From assembly GCA_905235655.1 (NCBI GenBank), contig CAJOMA010000004.1:1-52400 (forward strand): 52,400 nucleotides of DNA, in the 5' to 3' direction. A model generated the notes under the pieces. It was not told where the DNA came from. It saw nothing but the letters and a program-made list of their open reading frames with translations, and did no database searches. Position numbers and translations under genes: made by a program. Positions within the stretch are counted from its first letter, which is position 1. Each line of letters starts with the position of its first letter. The DNA comes from an uncultured Oscillospiraceae bacterium. Lineage in GTDB: Bacteria; Bacillota; Clostridia; Oscillospirales; Oscillospiraceae. Of the stretch, positions 9,575 through 18,347 are shown piece after piece.

Positions 9575-9694
9575 TAGTTTTTTGGATTTTTTTGGAGTTT
9601 TACGTATACAGCGTAATCATTTCTCAGAAAATGTTGCACGTTAGAAAGATTTGTGATAAAATAAAAAAAAAGGAAGAGGAAGCGGGAAACAGAA

Positions 9695-11449
9695 ATGATA
9701 CGTAAGATTTTCAAACAGATGCTTGTCGCGCAGATTCTCTCTGCGATGACGGTCATGATCTGCATGCTGGTCGACAGCATCATGATCGGACGCTTCCTCG
9801 GCGTCGATTCCATGACCGCCTACGGGCTTGCCAGTCCCGTGCTGCTCGTTTTTGCAGCGTTCGGCAGCATGCTCTCCGCAGGCATTCAGGTCGCGTGCGG
9901 CAAGACGATGGGCAACGGCGACAGGGAAGCGACAAACGCCTGTTTTTCCGCCTCGGTCGTTCTTGCCGTTCTGATTTCCGCAGTCGGCATGCTGCTCGTA
10001 TTGATTTTCGTCAATCCGATCTGCGTCCTGCTCGGCGCAGGACAGCCCACGCCGGATAACGCGGTATTCACGCTTACCCGCGACTATCTGCGCGGCTTTA
10101 TCCTCGGCGCGCCGGCCTTCATTATCGCGCAGATCAGCGTGCCGTTTTTGCAGATTTCCGGCAACCGCGGACGTCTCACCGCGGCGGTCGTCGTGATGAC
10201 ACTCTCGGATATCCTGTTTGACGTGCTGAATGTGTTTGTTATCAAGTGGGAAACGCTCGGAATGGGACTTGCGTCCAGCTTGAGCTATGTGCTGGCGGTT
10301 GTGGTCGGCGGAGCGTATTTCCTGAAAAAAGACTGCATGTTCAAGCTGCGGCTCCGGTCGGTCAAGCCGCGCCTGTGCGGGGAGCTCATCGGCGCGGGCG
10401 TTCCCACCGTTATCAATCAACTCAGTCTGGTGCTGCTCGTTTTTGCGCTGAACAAGATACTGCTCGACGTCGGTCAGAATGCGGCGGTTGCGGCGTATTC
10501 CGTGATCTCCACGGTCGGAAATATCTGCTACTGCTTCGGCGCGGGAATCGCGTCGGTCGCGCTGCTGCTTTCCTCGATTTTCTACACGGACGAGGATAAG
10601 AGCGCGCTGCGCGAACTGATGAAGACGATGTGCCGCTATGCGATTGTGCTCGATCTTGCGGTGATTGCGGTCGTACTGCTCGCCGCGCCCTATCTCGTTC
10701 AGCTCTTCCTGCGAGACGATCCCGGCGCGGGCGCGATGGCGACTCTGGGACTTCGCCTGTTCTCGCTGTCGCTGCTGCCGTGCTCGCTGAATACCGGACT
10801 CAAAAACTACTATCAGGGCGTGGATCGCACGCGCTTTACCGAGGCGATCTCCGTCATGCAGAATTTTACATTTACCGCGTTGTTCGCCTTTATCCTCAGC
10901 CGCATTTGGGGAACCACCGGTGTGTGGCTGGGCTTTGTCTGCGGCGAAAGCTTGACGCTGCTGATCATTGCGGCTGTCGTCTGGATCAGGGAAAAGAGGA
11001 TCGTTATTTCCGCAGATGCGTTCTCCATGCTTTCAAAGGAGTTCGGCGTGCCGGAGGCGGACTGCCTGGAGATGTCGATACAGTCCGTCGACGAGGCGAT
11101 CGCGGCCTCGCAGCGCTCCGTGGAATTCTGCGCCGCCCACGGCGAGAGCACGAAAAACTGCATGCTGCTTGCGCTTTGCGTCGAGGAAATGGTCTGCAAC
11201 ATTGTCGAGCACGGCTTCACCAAGGATCGCAGAGAGCACAGCGTCGATTTGCGCCTCCTGTTCAAGGGCGATACGCGCGTCATCCGTATCCGTGACAACT
11301 GCGTGAATTTTGACCCCGTCAATTATCTGGAGCTACATAAGACCGACGACCCCGTCGCGCACATCGGCATCCGCATGGTGATGAAAACGGTCAAGAGCGC
11401 CAACTACGTCAATTCTCTCGGTCTGAACAACCTTACGTTAGTGCTTTGA
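9695..11449 (+). CDS. MATE family transporter fused to a C-terminal HATPase_c (RsbW/anti-sigma-like) domain
   Basis: Multi-TM MATE region (VDSIMIGRFLGVDSMTAYGLASPVLLVFAAF...) then N-box LALCVEEMVCNIVEHGF, G1 IRIRDNCVNFDP and G2 HIGIRMVMKTV. Confidence 0.88.
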   Translation: MIRKIFKQMLVAQILSAMTVMICMLVDSIMIGRFLGVDSMTAYGLASPVLLVFAAFGSMLSAGIQVACGKTMGNGDREATNACFSASVVLAVLISAVGMLLVLIFVNPICVLLGAGQPTPDNAVFTLTRDYLRGFILGAPAFIIAQISVPFLQISGNRGRLTAAVVVMTLSDILFDVLNVFVIKWETLGMGLASSLSYVLAVVVGGAYFLKKDCMFKLRLRSVKPRLCGELIGAGVPTVINQLSLVLLVFALNKILLDVGQNAAVAAYSVISTVGNICYCFGAGIASVALLLSSIFYTDEDKSALRELMKTMCRYAIVLDLAVIAVVLLAAPYLVQLFLRDDPGAGAMATLGLRLFSLSLLPCSLNTGLKNYYQGVDRTRFTEAISVMQNFTFTALFAFILSRIWGTTGVWLGFVCGESLTLLIIAAVVWIREKRIVISADAFSMLSKEFGVPEADCLEMSIQSVDEAIAASQRSVEFCAAHGESTKNCMLLALCVEEMVCNIVEHGFTKDRREHSVDLRLLFKGDTRVIRIRDNCVNFDPVNYLELHKTDDPVAHIGIRMVMKTVKSANYVNSLGLNNLTLVL

Positions 11450-11466
11450 AAGGACGGGAACGAGGC

Positions 11467-11757
11467 GTGAAAAAGGCGGAAACGGAGCGCGTCAGGCGCA
11501 TGGAGGCGATTCTGGACGCAGCGAACGAAAAACTGGACGCGCTGGAATGCGCGCTGAACGAATTAAGAGCCTACCAGAACGAGATACGGCAGCTCGAGGC
11601 GTATTACACAGGCGAGGACTGGAAAAAGGATTTCGCGCTGGATGAGGCGGGAAATCTCCTCGCCGATCTCAAGCGCGGCGTGCTGTCGGAGGACGGCGTT
11701 TACAATATGCTGGAGCGCAACCGAGAACTGCTTGCACATTTCGAGGAAAAACGATGA
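11467..11757 (+). CDS. DUF4298-like small protein
   Basis: VRRMEAILDAANEKLDALECALNELRAYQNEIRQLEAYYTGEDWKKDFALDEAGNLLADLKRGVLSEDGVYNMLERNREL; GTG start assumed, upstream TTG at 11446 possible. Confidence 0.75.
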   Translation: MKKAETERVRRMEAILDAANEKLDALECALNELRAYQNEIRQLEAYYTGEDWKKDFALDEAGNLLADLKRGVLSEDGVYNMLERNRELLAHFEEKR

Positions 11758-12542
11758 ACACGCCGGACGGAATGATCGATGCGGGAAAACCGTTTGACTT
11801 CGGAAAGACTGCTGTGGATTATGCAAAATACCGCGATATTTACCCCGCTGAATTCTATCAAAAAATCGTTGACAGAAATCTCTGCGTAAAGGGGCAAACC
11901 GTGCTGGACGTCGGGACGGGAACAGGCGTTCTGCCGCGCAATCTCTATCCTTACGGCGCAAGCTGGACGGGAATTGACCGTTCCGAAGCGCAGATCGCTA
12001 TGGCAAAAGCACTGTCAGAAGGCATGGATATCCGCTATCTGACCGCGACGGCGGAAGAACCGCCCTTTCCGGACGGCTCCTTTGACGTAATCACCGCCTG
12101 TCAATGCTACTGGTATTTTGACCACAAGAAGACCGCTTCGGTTTTCTATAAGCTGCTTCGTCGAAACGGCACGCTTCTGCTTCTGTGCATGGAATGGCTG
12201 CCGTTTGAGGATGAGATCGCAGCAGCGAGTGAAAAGCTCGTTTTGCAATACTCTCCCAACTGGACGGGTAGCGGCGCGGTGATGCGCCCGATTGAACTGC
12301 CCGCGTGTTATGCGCAATTTTTTGACCTTGTTTCGCACGAGGAATTTCGTCTGCGAGTGCCGTTCACGCGCGAGAGCTGGAACGGCAGAATGAAAGCCTG
12401 CCGCGGAATCGGCGCGTCGCTGACTGCGCCGGAGATCGCAGCGTGGGAGGAAGAACACAAAAAGCTCCTTTCGAAGATCGCACCCGAACGCTTCACGGTT
12501 ATGCACTACGCCGCGATCACGGAGCTGAAAAGAGTGGATTGA
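11754..12542 (+). CDS. Class I SAM-dependent methyltransferase
   Basis: Motif I VLDVGTGTGVLPRNL, GIDRSEAQIAMAKAL, FDVITACQCYWYFD; ATGA overlap with the preceding gene. Confidence 0.9.
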   Translation: MNTPDGMIDAGKPFDFGKTAVDYAKYRDIYPAEFYQKIVDRNLCVKGQTVLDVGTGTGVLPRNLYPYGASWTGIDRSEAQIAMAKALSEGMDIRYLTATAEEPPFPDGSFDVITACQCYWYFDHKKTASVFYKLLRRNGTLLLLCMEWLPFEDEIAAASEKLVLQYSPNWTGSGAVMRPIELPACYAQFFDLVSHEEFRLRVPFTRESWNGRMKACRGIGASLTAPEIAAWEEEHKKLLSKIAPERFTVMHYAAITELKRVD

Positions 12543-12555
12543 TTTCAAAACGGAT

Positions 12556-13227
12556 ATGGAAAAGAATCTTCTGCTTGCGGCGGACGTGAGTGCGCTTTCG
12601 GACGATACCCTGTACGAAGCGGCGTATGCGCGCACTTCCGCAGAAAGGAGAGAGAAGACAGACCGTTACCGCTTCCGCAGGGATAGGAACGCCTCGCTCG
12701 GCGCGGAACAGCTGCTGCGGCGCGCGCTGGAGCTGCTCGGCATTCGCGAATATGCCTATTCCTGCGGAAAGGCGGGCAAGCCGTATGTTGCCGGGCGGGA
12801 CGACGTCTGTTTCAGCTTGTCTCATTCCGGCAGTTTCGTTCTCTGCGCAGTGTCGGAACACGAGATCGGCGCGGATATCGAATGCGTCAAAAGCGCGAAT
12901 ATGAAGATTGCCGAACGCTTTTTTTGTAAAGAAGAATATGAACACATCGCTGCGCAGGAAACAGAAGAAGCAAGGCAAGCGCTCCTTTTCCGTTACTGGA
13001 CGCTGAAGGAGAGCTTCCTGAAGGCGACCGGTCTCGGTCTGCACCTGCCGCTGAATCAGTTTGAAGTTGTACTGAATAACGAGATTGCTGTTGTGCAGAA
13101 CGTCGACGAGTGCAGTTATTTCTTCCGCGAATACGACGGCGTTCCCGGCTGCAAATGCGCCATCTGTACGGAGGACGCGCCGTTCGCGGCGGAGCTGCAA
13201 ATGGTCGAAATCAGAGATTGCTTATAA
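12556..13227 (+). CDS. 4'-phosphopantetheinyl transferase, Sfp/Gsp family
   Basis: CFSLSHSGSFVLCAVSEHEIGADIECVK, FFCKEEYEHI, RYWTLKESFLKATGLGL. Confidence 0.93.
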   Translation: MEKNLLLAADVSALSDDTLYEAAYARTSAERREKTDRYRFRRDRNASLGAEQLLRRALELLGIREYAYSCGKAGKPYVAGRDDVCFSLSHSGSFVLCAVSEHEIGADIECVKSANMKIAERFFCKEEYEHIAAQETEEARQALLFRYWTLKESFLKATGLGLHLPLNQFEVVLNNEIAVVQNVDECSYFFREYDGVPGCKCAICTEDAPFAAELQMVEIRDCL

Positions 13228-13328
13228 ACGAACGGGCTTACGGATTTTGCCGCAGGCCCGCTTCCTCTATTGACAAGGAAAATTTTAAGTTGTATGTTAA
13301 TTATAATGATACGCAAGGAGGAAACGCG

Positions 13329-14255
13329 ATGCTGCGAAACATCACGGTCTTCGGCAGCTCTGTGGTCGATCTGATGAGCAGAGCGCCCCATTTGCCCGCG
13401 CCTGCTGAGACGGTCAAGGGGAGCTTTTTTATGCAGAGTCCCGGGGGAAAGGGCTTCAATCAGGCGATCGCCGCACGAAAAGCCGGCGGCGACGTCGCGA
13501 TGATCACGAAGCTTGGGCGCGACAGCCTCTCGGAAATCCCGCTGCGGGCGATGCGCGAGGCCGATCTGTCTGAGGAATATTTGTTTTTCAGCGACAGCGT
13601 GCCGACGGGAACCGCGCTGATCATGGTCGATGAAACGACGGGACAGAACGCCATCGTTATCGTACCCGGCGCGTGCAGCGCCGTGACGGACGCGGATATC
13701 GCCACTGTTTCCGAGCAGATATGCAAGTGCGAATATCTGCTGCTGCAGTTGGAGATCAATCAGGACGCGAATGAAACGGCGGCGAAGCTGGCGAAGGAGC
13801 ACGGCGTGAAGGTGATCGTAAACACCGCGCCGTATCAGCCCGTTTCCGACGATTTTCTGCGCGGCGTGTATCTCGTTACCCCGAACGAGGTCGAGGCGGA
13901 GGCGCTGACCGGCGTTGCCGTGACAGACATCGAAAGCGCAGACCGCGCCGCAGAGGTTCTTTTTGCAAAGGGCGTGCAGAATGTGCTGATCACGCTCGGG
14001 AGCAGAGGGGTCTACCTCAACGCGGGAGGCGTCTCGGAGATCATTCCCGCCTACCGCGTCAACGCGATTGATACGACCGGTGCGGGCGACGCCTTCAACG
14101 GCGGACTGATCGCCGCGCTTGCGGAGGGGAAGAGCCTGCGGGACGCAGCTCTGTTCGCTAATGCGCTTGCGGCGATCTCCGTACAGCGCCTCGGCACGAC
14201 CGCGTCCATGCCGACGCGCGGGGAAATTGACGCTTTTCTCCGTGAACACGGCTGA
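13329..14255 (+). CDS. rbsK: Ribokinase / PfkB family carbohydrate kinase
   Basis: GGKGFNQAIAARKAGGDVAMITKLGRD; DTTGAGDAFNGGLIAALAEG. Confidence 0.92.
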   Translation: MLRNITVFGSSVVDLMSRAPHLPAPAETVKGSFFMQSPGGKGFNQAIAARKAGGDVAMITKLGRDSLSEIPLRAMREADLSEEYLFFSDSVPTGTALIMVDETTGQNAIVIVPGACSAVTDADIATVSEQICKCEYLLLQLEINQDANETAAKLAKEHGVKVIVNTAPYQPVSDDFLRGVYLVTPNEVEAEALTGVAVTDIESADRAAEVLFAKGVQNVLITLGSRGVYLNAGGVSEIIPAYRVNAIDTTGAGDAFNGGLIAALAEGKSLRDAALFANALAAISVQRLGTTASMPTRGEIDAFLREHG

Positions 14256-14315
14256 TTTGACAGCGGAAACGGAATATGTTAGTATTTTCGTATTGAAACA
14301 CAAAGGATGATTCTG

Positions 14316-14921
14316 ATGGAGCGGATCACAAGCAGTCAAAACCCGCTGCTGCGGCATATTCGCAAGCTGCAGACCTCCCGCGCCTACCGCGAGGAGCAGC
14401 GCGAATTTGTCGCCGACGGCTTCAAGCTGCTCGAGGAAGCGTTGAAGTGGTATCCAAAGCTGAAAACCGTGGTTGTTTCCGAGACACAGACTGCGCCGCC
14501 CTTGCCGGACGGCGTGCGGTGCGTGCGGATTCCGGAGAGTCTGATGCAGTCGCTTTCGGATATGAAAACGCCGCAGGGCGTGATCTTCACCTGCGGGCTG
14601 CCGGAGCGGAAAAGCGCGCAGGTATCAGCCGGCATGCTGCTGTTAAACCGCATTCAGGACCCGGGCAACCTCGGCACGATCCTCCGCACGGCGGATGCCT
14701 TCGGCGTGCCGGTCGCAGTCACCGCGCTGACGCCGCAGGCGTCGGATATCCGCGAGGTGAACCTGAAAGACTATCTTGTTGTGATCGGCAGCGAGGGGCA
14801 GGGCGTCTGCAAAGAACTGCTTGCGGCATCCCAAAAACAGCTCATCATTCCCATGCAGCCGCGCTGCGAATCGCTGAACGCGGCGATTGCCGCCGCGATC
14901 GTCATGTGGCAGATGAAATAA
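14316..14921 (+). CDS. SPOUT (TrmH/SpoU) RNA methyltransferase, apparently shortened internally
   Basis: NRIQDPGNLGTILRTADAFGVP, VVIGSEGQGV, PMQPRCESLNAAIAAAIVMWQ; only ~200 aa with a shortened inter-motif region. Confidence 0.85.
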   Translation: MERITSSQNPLLRHIRKLQTSRAYREEQREFVADGFKLLEEALKWYPKLKTVVVSETQTAPPLPDGVRCVRIPESLMQSLSDMKTPQGVIFTCGLPERKSAQVSAGMLLLNRIQDPGNLGTILRTADAFGVPVAVTALTPQASDIREVNLKDYLVVIGSEGQGVCKELLAASQKQLIIPMQPRCESLNAAIAAAIVMWQMK

Positions 14922-14938
14922 AGAGAGAAGAGAAAGCT

Positions 14939-16156
14939 ATGCACAAGCATTGGGTCTGGCTGACGACACGAAAGGGCGTCGGCACAAGAGGCCGCGCCGC
15001 CCTGCTGGAGCTGTACGGCACGGCGGAGCGCATTTATGAATTGAAGGAAGACGATTATCTGCGTACGGAGGGCTTTGACCGCCGCTGGCTGGAATCGCTT
15101 CTCGATAAATCGCTCGACGAGGCGGAAGCGATCCTGCGCGACTGCGACAACGAGGAGATCGATCTGCTGACCTGTGCCGACGAGCGGTATCCGAACCGGC
15201 TGAAAAACATTGCCGATCCGCCTGCGCTGCTGTATTATAAGGGCACGCTGCCGGATTTTGACAGGGAAGCTGCAATCGCGGTCGTCGGCTCGCGGCGGTG
15301 CAGCGCCTACGGCTTGATGTACGCCAAGCAGTTCGGCAGACAGATCGCAAACAGCGGCGGGATTGTTGTCTCCGGCGGCGCAAGAGGCATCGACACCATG
15401 GCGCTCAAGGGCGCGCTGGATTCTACCATGCCGGTCGTCGCGGTGATGGGGTGCGGACTGGATATCGACTATCCGCGGGAGAATCATTTCCTGTTTCAGA
15501 AGATCATCCAGCACGGCTGCATCCTCAGCGAATACCCGCCGAAGACGAACCCGGAGCGCGGACACTTTCCGGTCAGAAACCGCATTTTGAGCGGACTGTC
15601 GCTCGGCGTTCTCGTGGTGGAGGCGCCGGAAAAGAGCGGCGCGCTGATCACGGCAGATCTTGCATTGCAGCAGGGAAGAGATGTGTTTGCGATCCCCGGC
15701 AACATCGGCGTCAAGCATTGCAGCGGCAGCAACCGGCTGATCCGCGAGGGCGCGTATATGGTCGAAGACGGCTGGGAGGTTCTGCGCGAATACGCCCATT
15801 TTTTCCCGGACAAGCTGTCCGACGGACGCAGCAAGGAAGCCTTGCAGCGCATTTACCAGACTCGCTTCGGCATGTCGCTGCCGGTCTATTCGCCGGTCAC
15901 TTTTTCGGAAGACGGCGACAAAAAAGTCGTTGACAATCCCGAAAGAAAGACTTATAGTGACGAAAAAGAGCCTCCGGCGGTGCTTGCCGGGGACGAAAGC
16001 ACGGTGTTTGCGCTTCTGTCCGATCAGCCGGTCCACTGCGACGAGCTAACGGCAAAGAGCGGTCTGCCGGCGCGAAATGTGACAGCCGCTCTGACCTTGC
16101 TTCAGATCAAGGGCAGAGCGCAGAAGCTCCCTGGCAACTATTACAAGCGAAAATAA
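14939..16156 (+). CDS. dprA: DNA processing protein DprA
   Basis: AIAVVGSRRCSAYGLMYAKQFG, VVSGGARGIDTMALKGAL, PVAVMGCGLDIDYPREN, LSEYPP, ALITADLALQQGRDVFAIPGN. Confidence 0.95.
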   Translation: MHKHWVWLTTRKGVGTRGRAALLELYGTAERIYELKEDDYLRTEGFDRRWLESLLDKSLDEAEAILRDCDNEEIDLLTCADERYPNRLKNIADPPALLYYKGTLPDFDREAAIAVVGSRRCSAYGLMYAKQFGRQIANSGGIVVSGGARGIDTMALKGALDSTMPVVAVMGCGLDIDYPRENHFLFQKIIQHGCILSEYPPKTNPERGHFPVRNRILSGLSLGVLVVEAPEKSGALITADLALQQGRDVFAIPGNIGVKHCSGSNRLIREGAYMVEDGWEVLREYAHFFPDKLSDGRSKEALQRIYQTRFGMSLPVYSPVTFSEDGDKKVVDNPERKTYSDEKEPPAVLAGDESTVFALLSDQPVHCDELTAKSGLPARNVTAALTLLQIKGRAQKLPGNYYKRK

Positions 16157-16169
16157 CATGGAGGTTCTC

Positions 16170-18347
16170 ATGGCAAAGGGAACAAATCTGGTCATCGTAG
16201 AATCGCCCTCGAAGGCGAAAACAATCGGAAAGTATCTCGGCCCGGATTACAGGGTCGAGGCGTGCATGGGACACCTGCGCGATCTGCCAAAGAGCACGAT
16301 CGGCGTGGATATCGAGCATGACTTTACGCCAGAATACGGCCCGCTGGAGGGCAAGGAGTCGATTATCAGCGAGCTGCGCGCCGCCGCGAAAAAGGCGGAC
16401 TGCGTCTATCTCGCAACCGACCCTGACCGCGAGGGAGAGGCGATTTCCTGGCATTTGAAGGAGCTGCTCGGTCTGCCGGACAGCAAGACGAAGCGCGTGA
16501 CCTTCAACGAGATCACGAAGAACGTCGTCACGAGGAGCATTCAGAAGCCGCGGGACATCGACTACGATCTGGTCGACGCGCAGCAGGCGCGCCGGATTCT
16601 CGACCGTATCGTCGGCTATCAGCTCAGCCCGCTGCTCTGGAAGAAGGTTCGCAGAGGTCTGTCCGCCGGCCGCGTGCAGTCGGTCGCGACCCGTCTGGTC
16701 GTCGAGCGCGAGCGCGAGATCGAGGCGTTCATTCCGAAGGAATTCTGGACGCTGGACGCTGACCTGCGCTGTATCGGAAAGGACGGCGGCTTCACCGCCC
16801 GCTATTTCGGCGATCAGAAGAAGCGCGAGCTGCACTCCGAGAAGGAAACCGACCAGATCATCGCGGATATCAAAGGAAAAGAATTTACCATCGACAGCTT
16901 CAAGCGCTCGGAAAAGCACCGCGCGCCGACGCCGCCGTTCATTACGTCTACCCTGCAGCAGGAGGCATCCAGAAAGCTTAACATGACGCCGCGCCGCACG
17001 ATGGCGATCGCGCAGCAGCTTTATGAAGGCGTCGAGATCAGCGGCGAAGGCTCTGTCGGTCTGATCACCTATATGCGTACCGATTCCCTGCGCCTTTCCG
17101 AGGAAGCGCTTTCGGAGGCGCGCGAGCTGATCAAAGCCCGTTACGGTGACGCCTACTGCCCCAATGCGCCGCGCCGCTTCCGCAAAAAGGAGGGCGCGCA
17201 GGATGCGCACGAAGCCATCCGTCCGAGCAACGTCCGTCTCGATCCCGAGACGATCAAGGGCGATCTGACCAGAGAGCAGTACCGTCTGTATAAGCTCATC
17301 TGGAGCCGCTTCGTCGCCTGCCAGATGTCCGACGCGCGCTACGACGCCGTGCAGGTCGATTCGGTTTGCGCCGGACACGTGTTCCGCGCGACCGACTTGA
17401 TCCTGAAATTCCCCGGCTTCACGGCAGTCTACGAGGAAGGTCGCGACGACGAGGACGAGGAAAGAACCTGCAGACTGCCCGCGATGGACGGCTCGGAACG
17501 CCTGAAGGCGGAAAAAACAAAGAAGGAACAGCACTTTACCGCGCCTCCCGCGCGCTATACCGAAGCAACGCTGGTCAAGGCGATGGAGGAGCGCGGTGTC
17601 GGCAGACCGTCGACCTATGCTTCCATCGTTGCAACGATTCAGGACAGAGAATACGTCATGAAGAAGGAAAAGCGGCTCTACCCGACGCCGCTCGGGCTGG
17701 TCGTGACCGATTTGATGATCGACCGCTTCAACGACATCATCGACGTGGAATTTACCGCAAACATGGAGCATCAGCTCGACGAGGTCGAAGCGGGAAAGGT
17801 CGACTGGAAGCAGGTCCTGCGCGATTTCTATCGCGGCTTCCATGAGGAAATGACCGCCGCAGAGGATGCCCTCGAGGGCAAGCGGATCAAAGTCCCCGAT
17901 GAGGAAACGGACGAAATCTGCGAGGTCTGCGGCAGAAAAATGGTCATTAAGATCGGACGCTTCGGCAGATTCCTTGCCTGCCCGGGCTTCCCGGAGTGCA
18001 AGAATACGAAGCCGATCGTGGAGCCGATGCCGGGTCGCTGCCCGAAGTGCGGCGGCACGATCCTCAAGCGTAAGTCGAAGAAAGGCTACGTCTATTACGC
18101 CTGCGAAAGAGGCGCGGATTGCGGCTTTATGACGTGGGACGTGCCGACAGCGAACGATTGCCCGAGCTGCGGGCAGACCCTGTTCAAAAAATCCGGCAAG
18201 GGCAGAATGAAGCCCTTCTGCATCAACGAAGAATGCAAGGAATTTGTGCCGGAGGACAAGCGCGGCTATAAGCGCAGGATGCCGAAGGCGACTGCCGAGA
18301 CGGTGGAAAACGCAGAGGAAGTAAAGAAGGATAAAAAGAAAAAATGA
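16170..18347 (+). CDS. topA: DNA topoisomerase I
   Basis: NLVIVESPSKAKTIGKYLG, YLATDPDREGEAISWHL, GLITYMRTDSLRLS; C-terminal Cys4 zinc fingers. SD GGAGG supports ATG 16170; 16158 possible. Confidence 0.96.
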   Translation: MAKGTNLVIVESPSKAKTIGKYLGPDYRVEACMGHLRDLPKSTIGVDIEHDFTPEYGPLEGKESIISELRAAAKKADCVYLATDPDREGEAISWHLKELLGLPDSKTKRVTFNEITKNVVTRSIQKPRDIDYDLVDAQQARRILDRIVGYQLSPLLWKKVRRGLSAGRVQSVATRLVVEREREIEAFIPKEFWTLDADLRCIGKDGGFTARYFGDQKKRELHSEKETDQIIADIKGKEFTIDSFKRSEKHRAPTPPFITSTLQQEASRKLNMTPRRTMAIAQQLYEGVEISGEGSVGLITYMRTDSLRLSEEALSEARELIKARYGDAYCPNAPRRFRKKEGAQDAHEAIRPSNVRLDPETIKGDLTREQYRLYKLIWSRFVACQMSDARYDAVQVDSVCAGHVFRATDLILKFPGFTAVYEEGRDDEDEERTCRLPAMDGSERLKAEKTKKEQHFTAPPARYTEATLVKAMEERGVGRPSTYASIVATIQDREYVMKKEKRLYPTPLGLVVTDLMIDRFNDIIDVEFTANMEHQLDEVEAGKVDWKQVLRDFYRGFHEEMTAAEDALEGKRIKVPDEETDEICEVCGRKMVIKIGRFGRFLACPGFPECKNTKPIVEPMPGRCPKCGGTILKRKSKKGYVYYACERGADCGFMTWDVPTANDCPSCGQTLFKKSGKGRMKPFCINEECKEFVPEDKRGYKRRMPKATAETVENAEEVKKDKKKK

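Noticed and set aside
14447-14938. N-terminal extension of the dprA ORF
   Set aside because: Overlaps the SPOUT methyltransferase in another frame; the dprA start is at 14939 with a purine-rich Shine-Dalgarno-like sequence.
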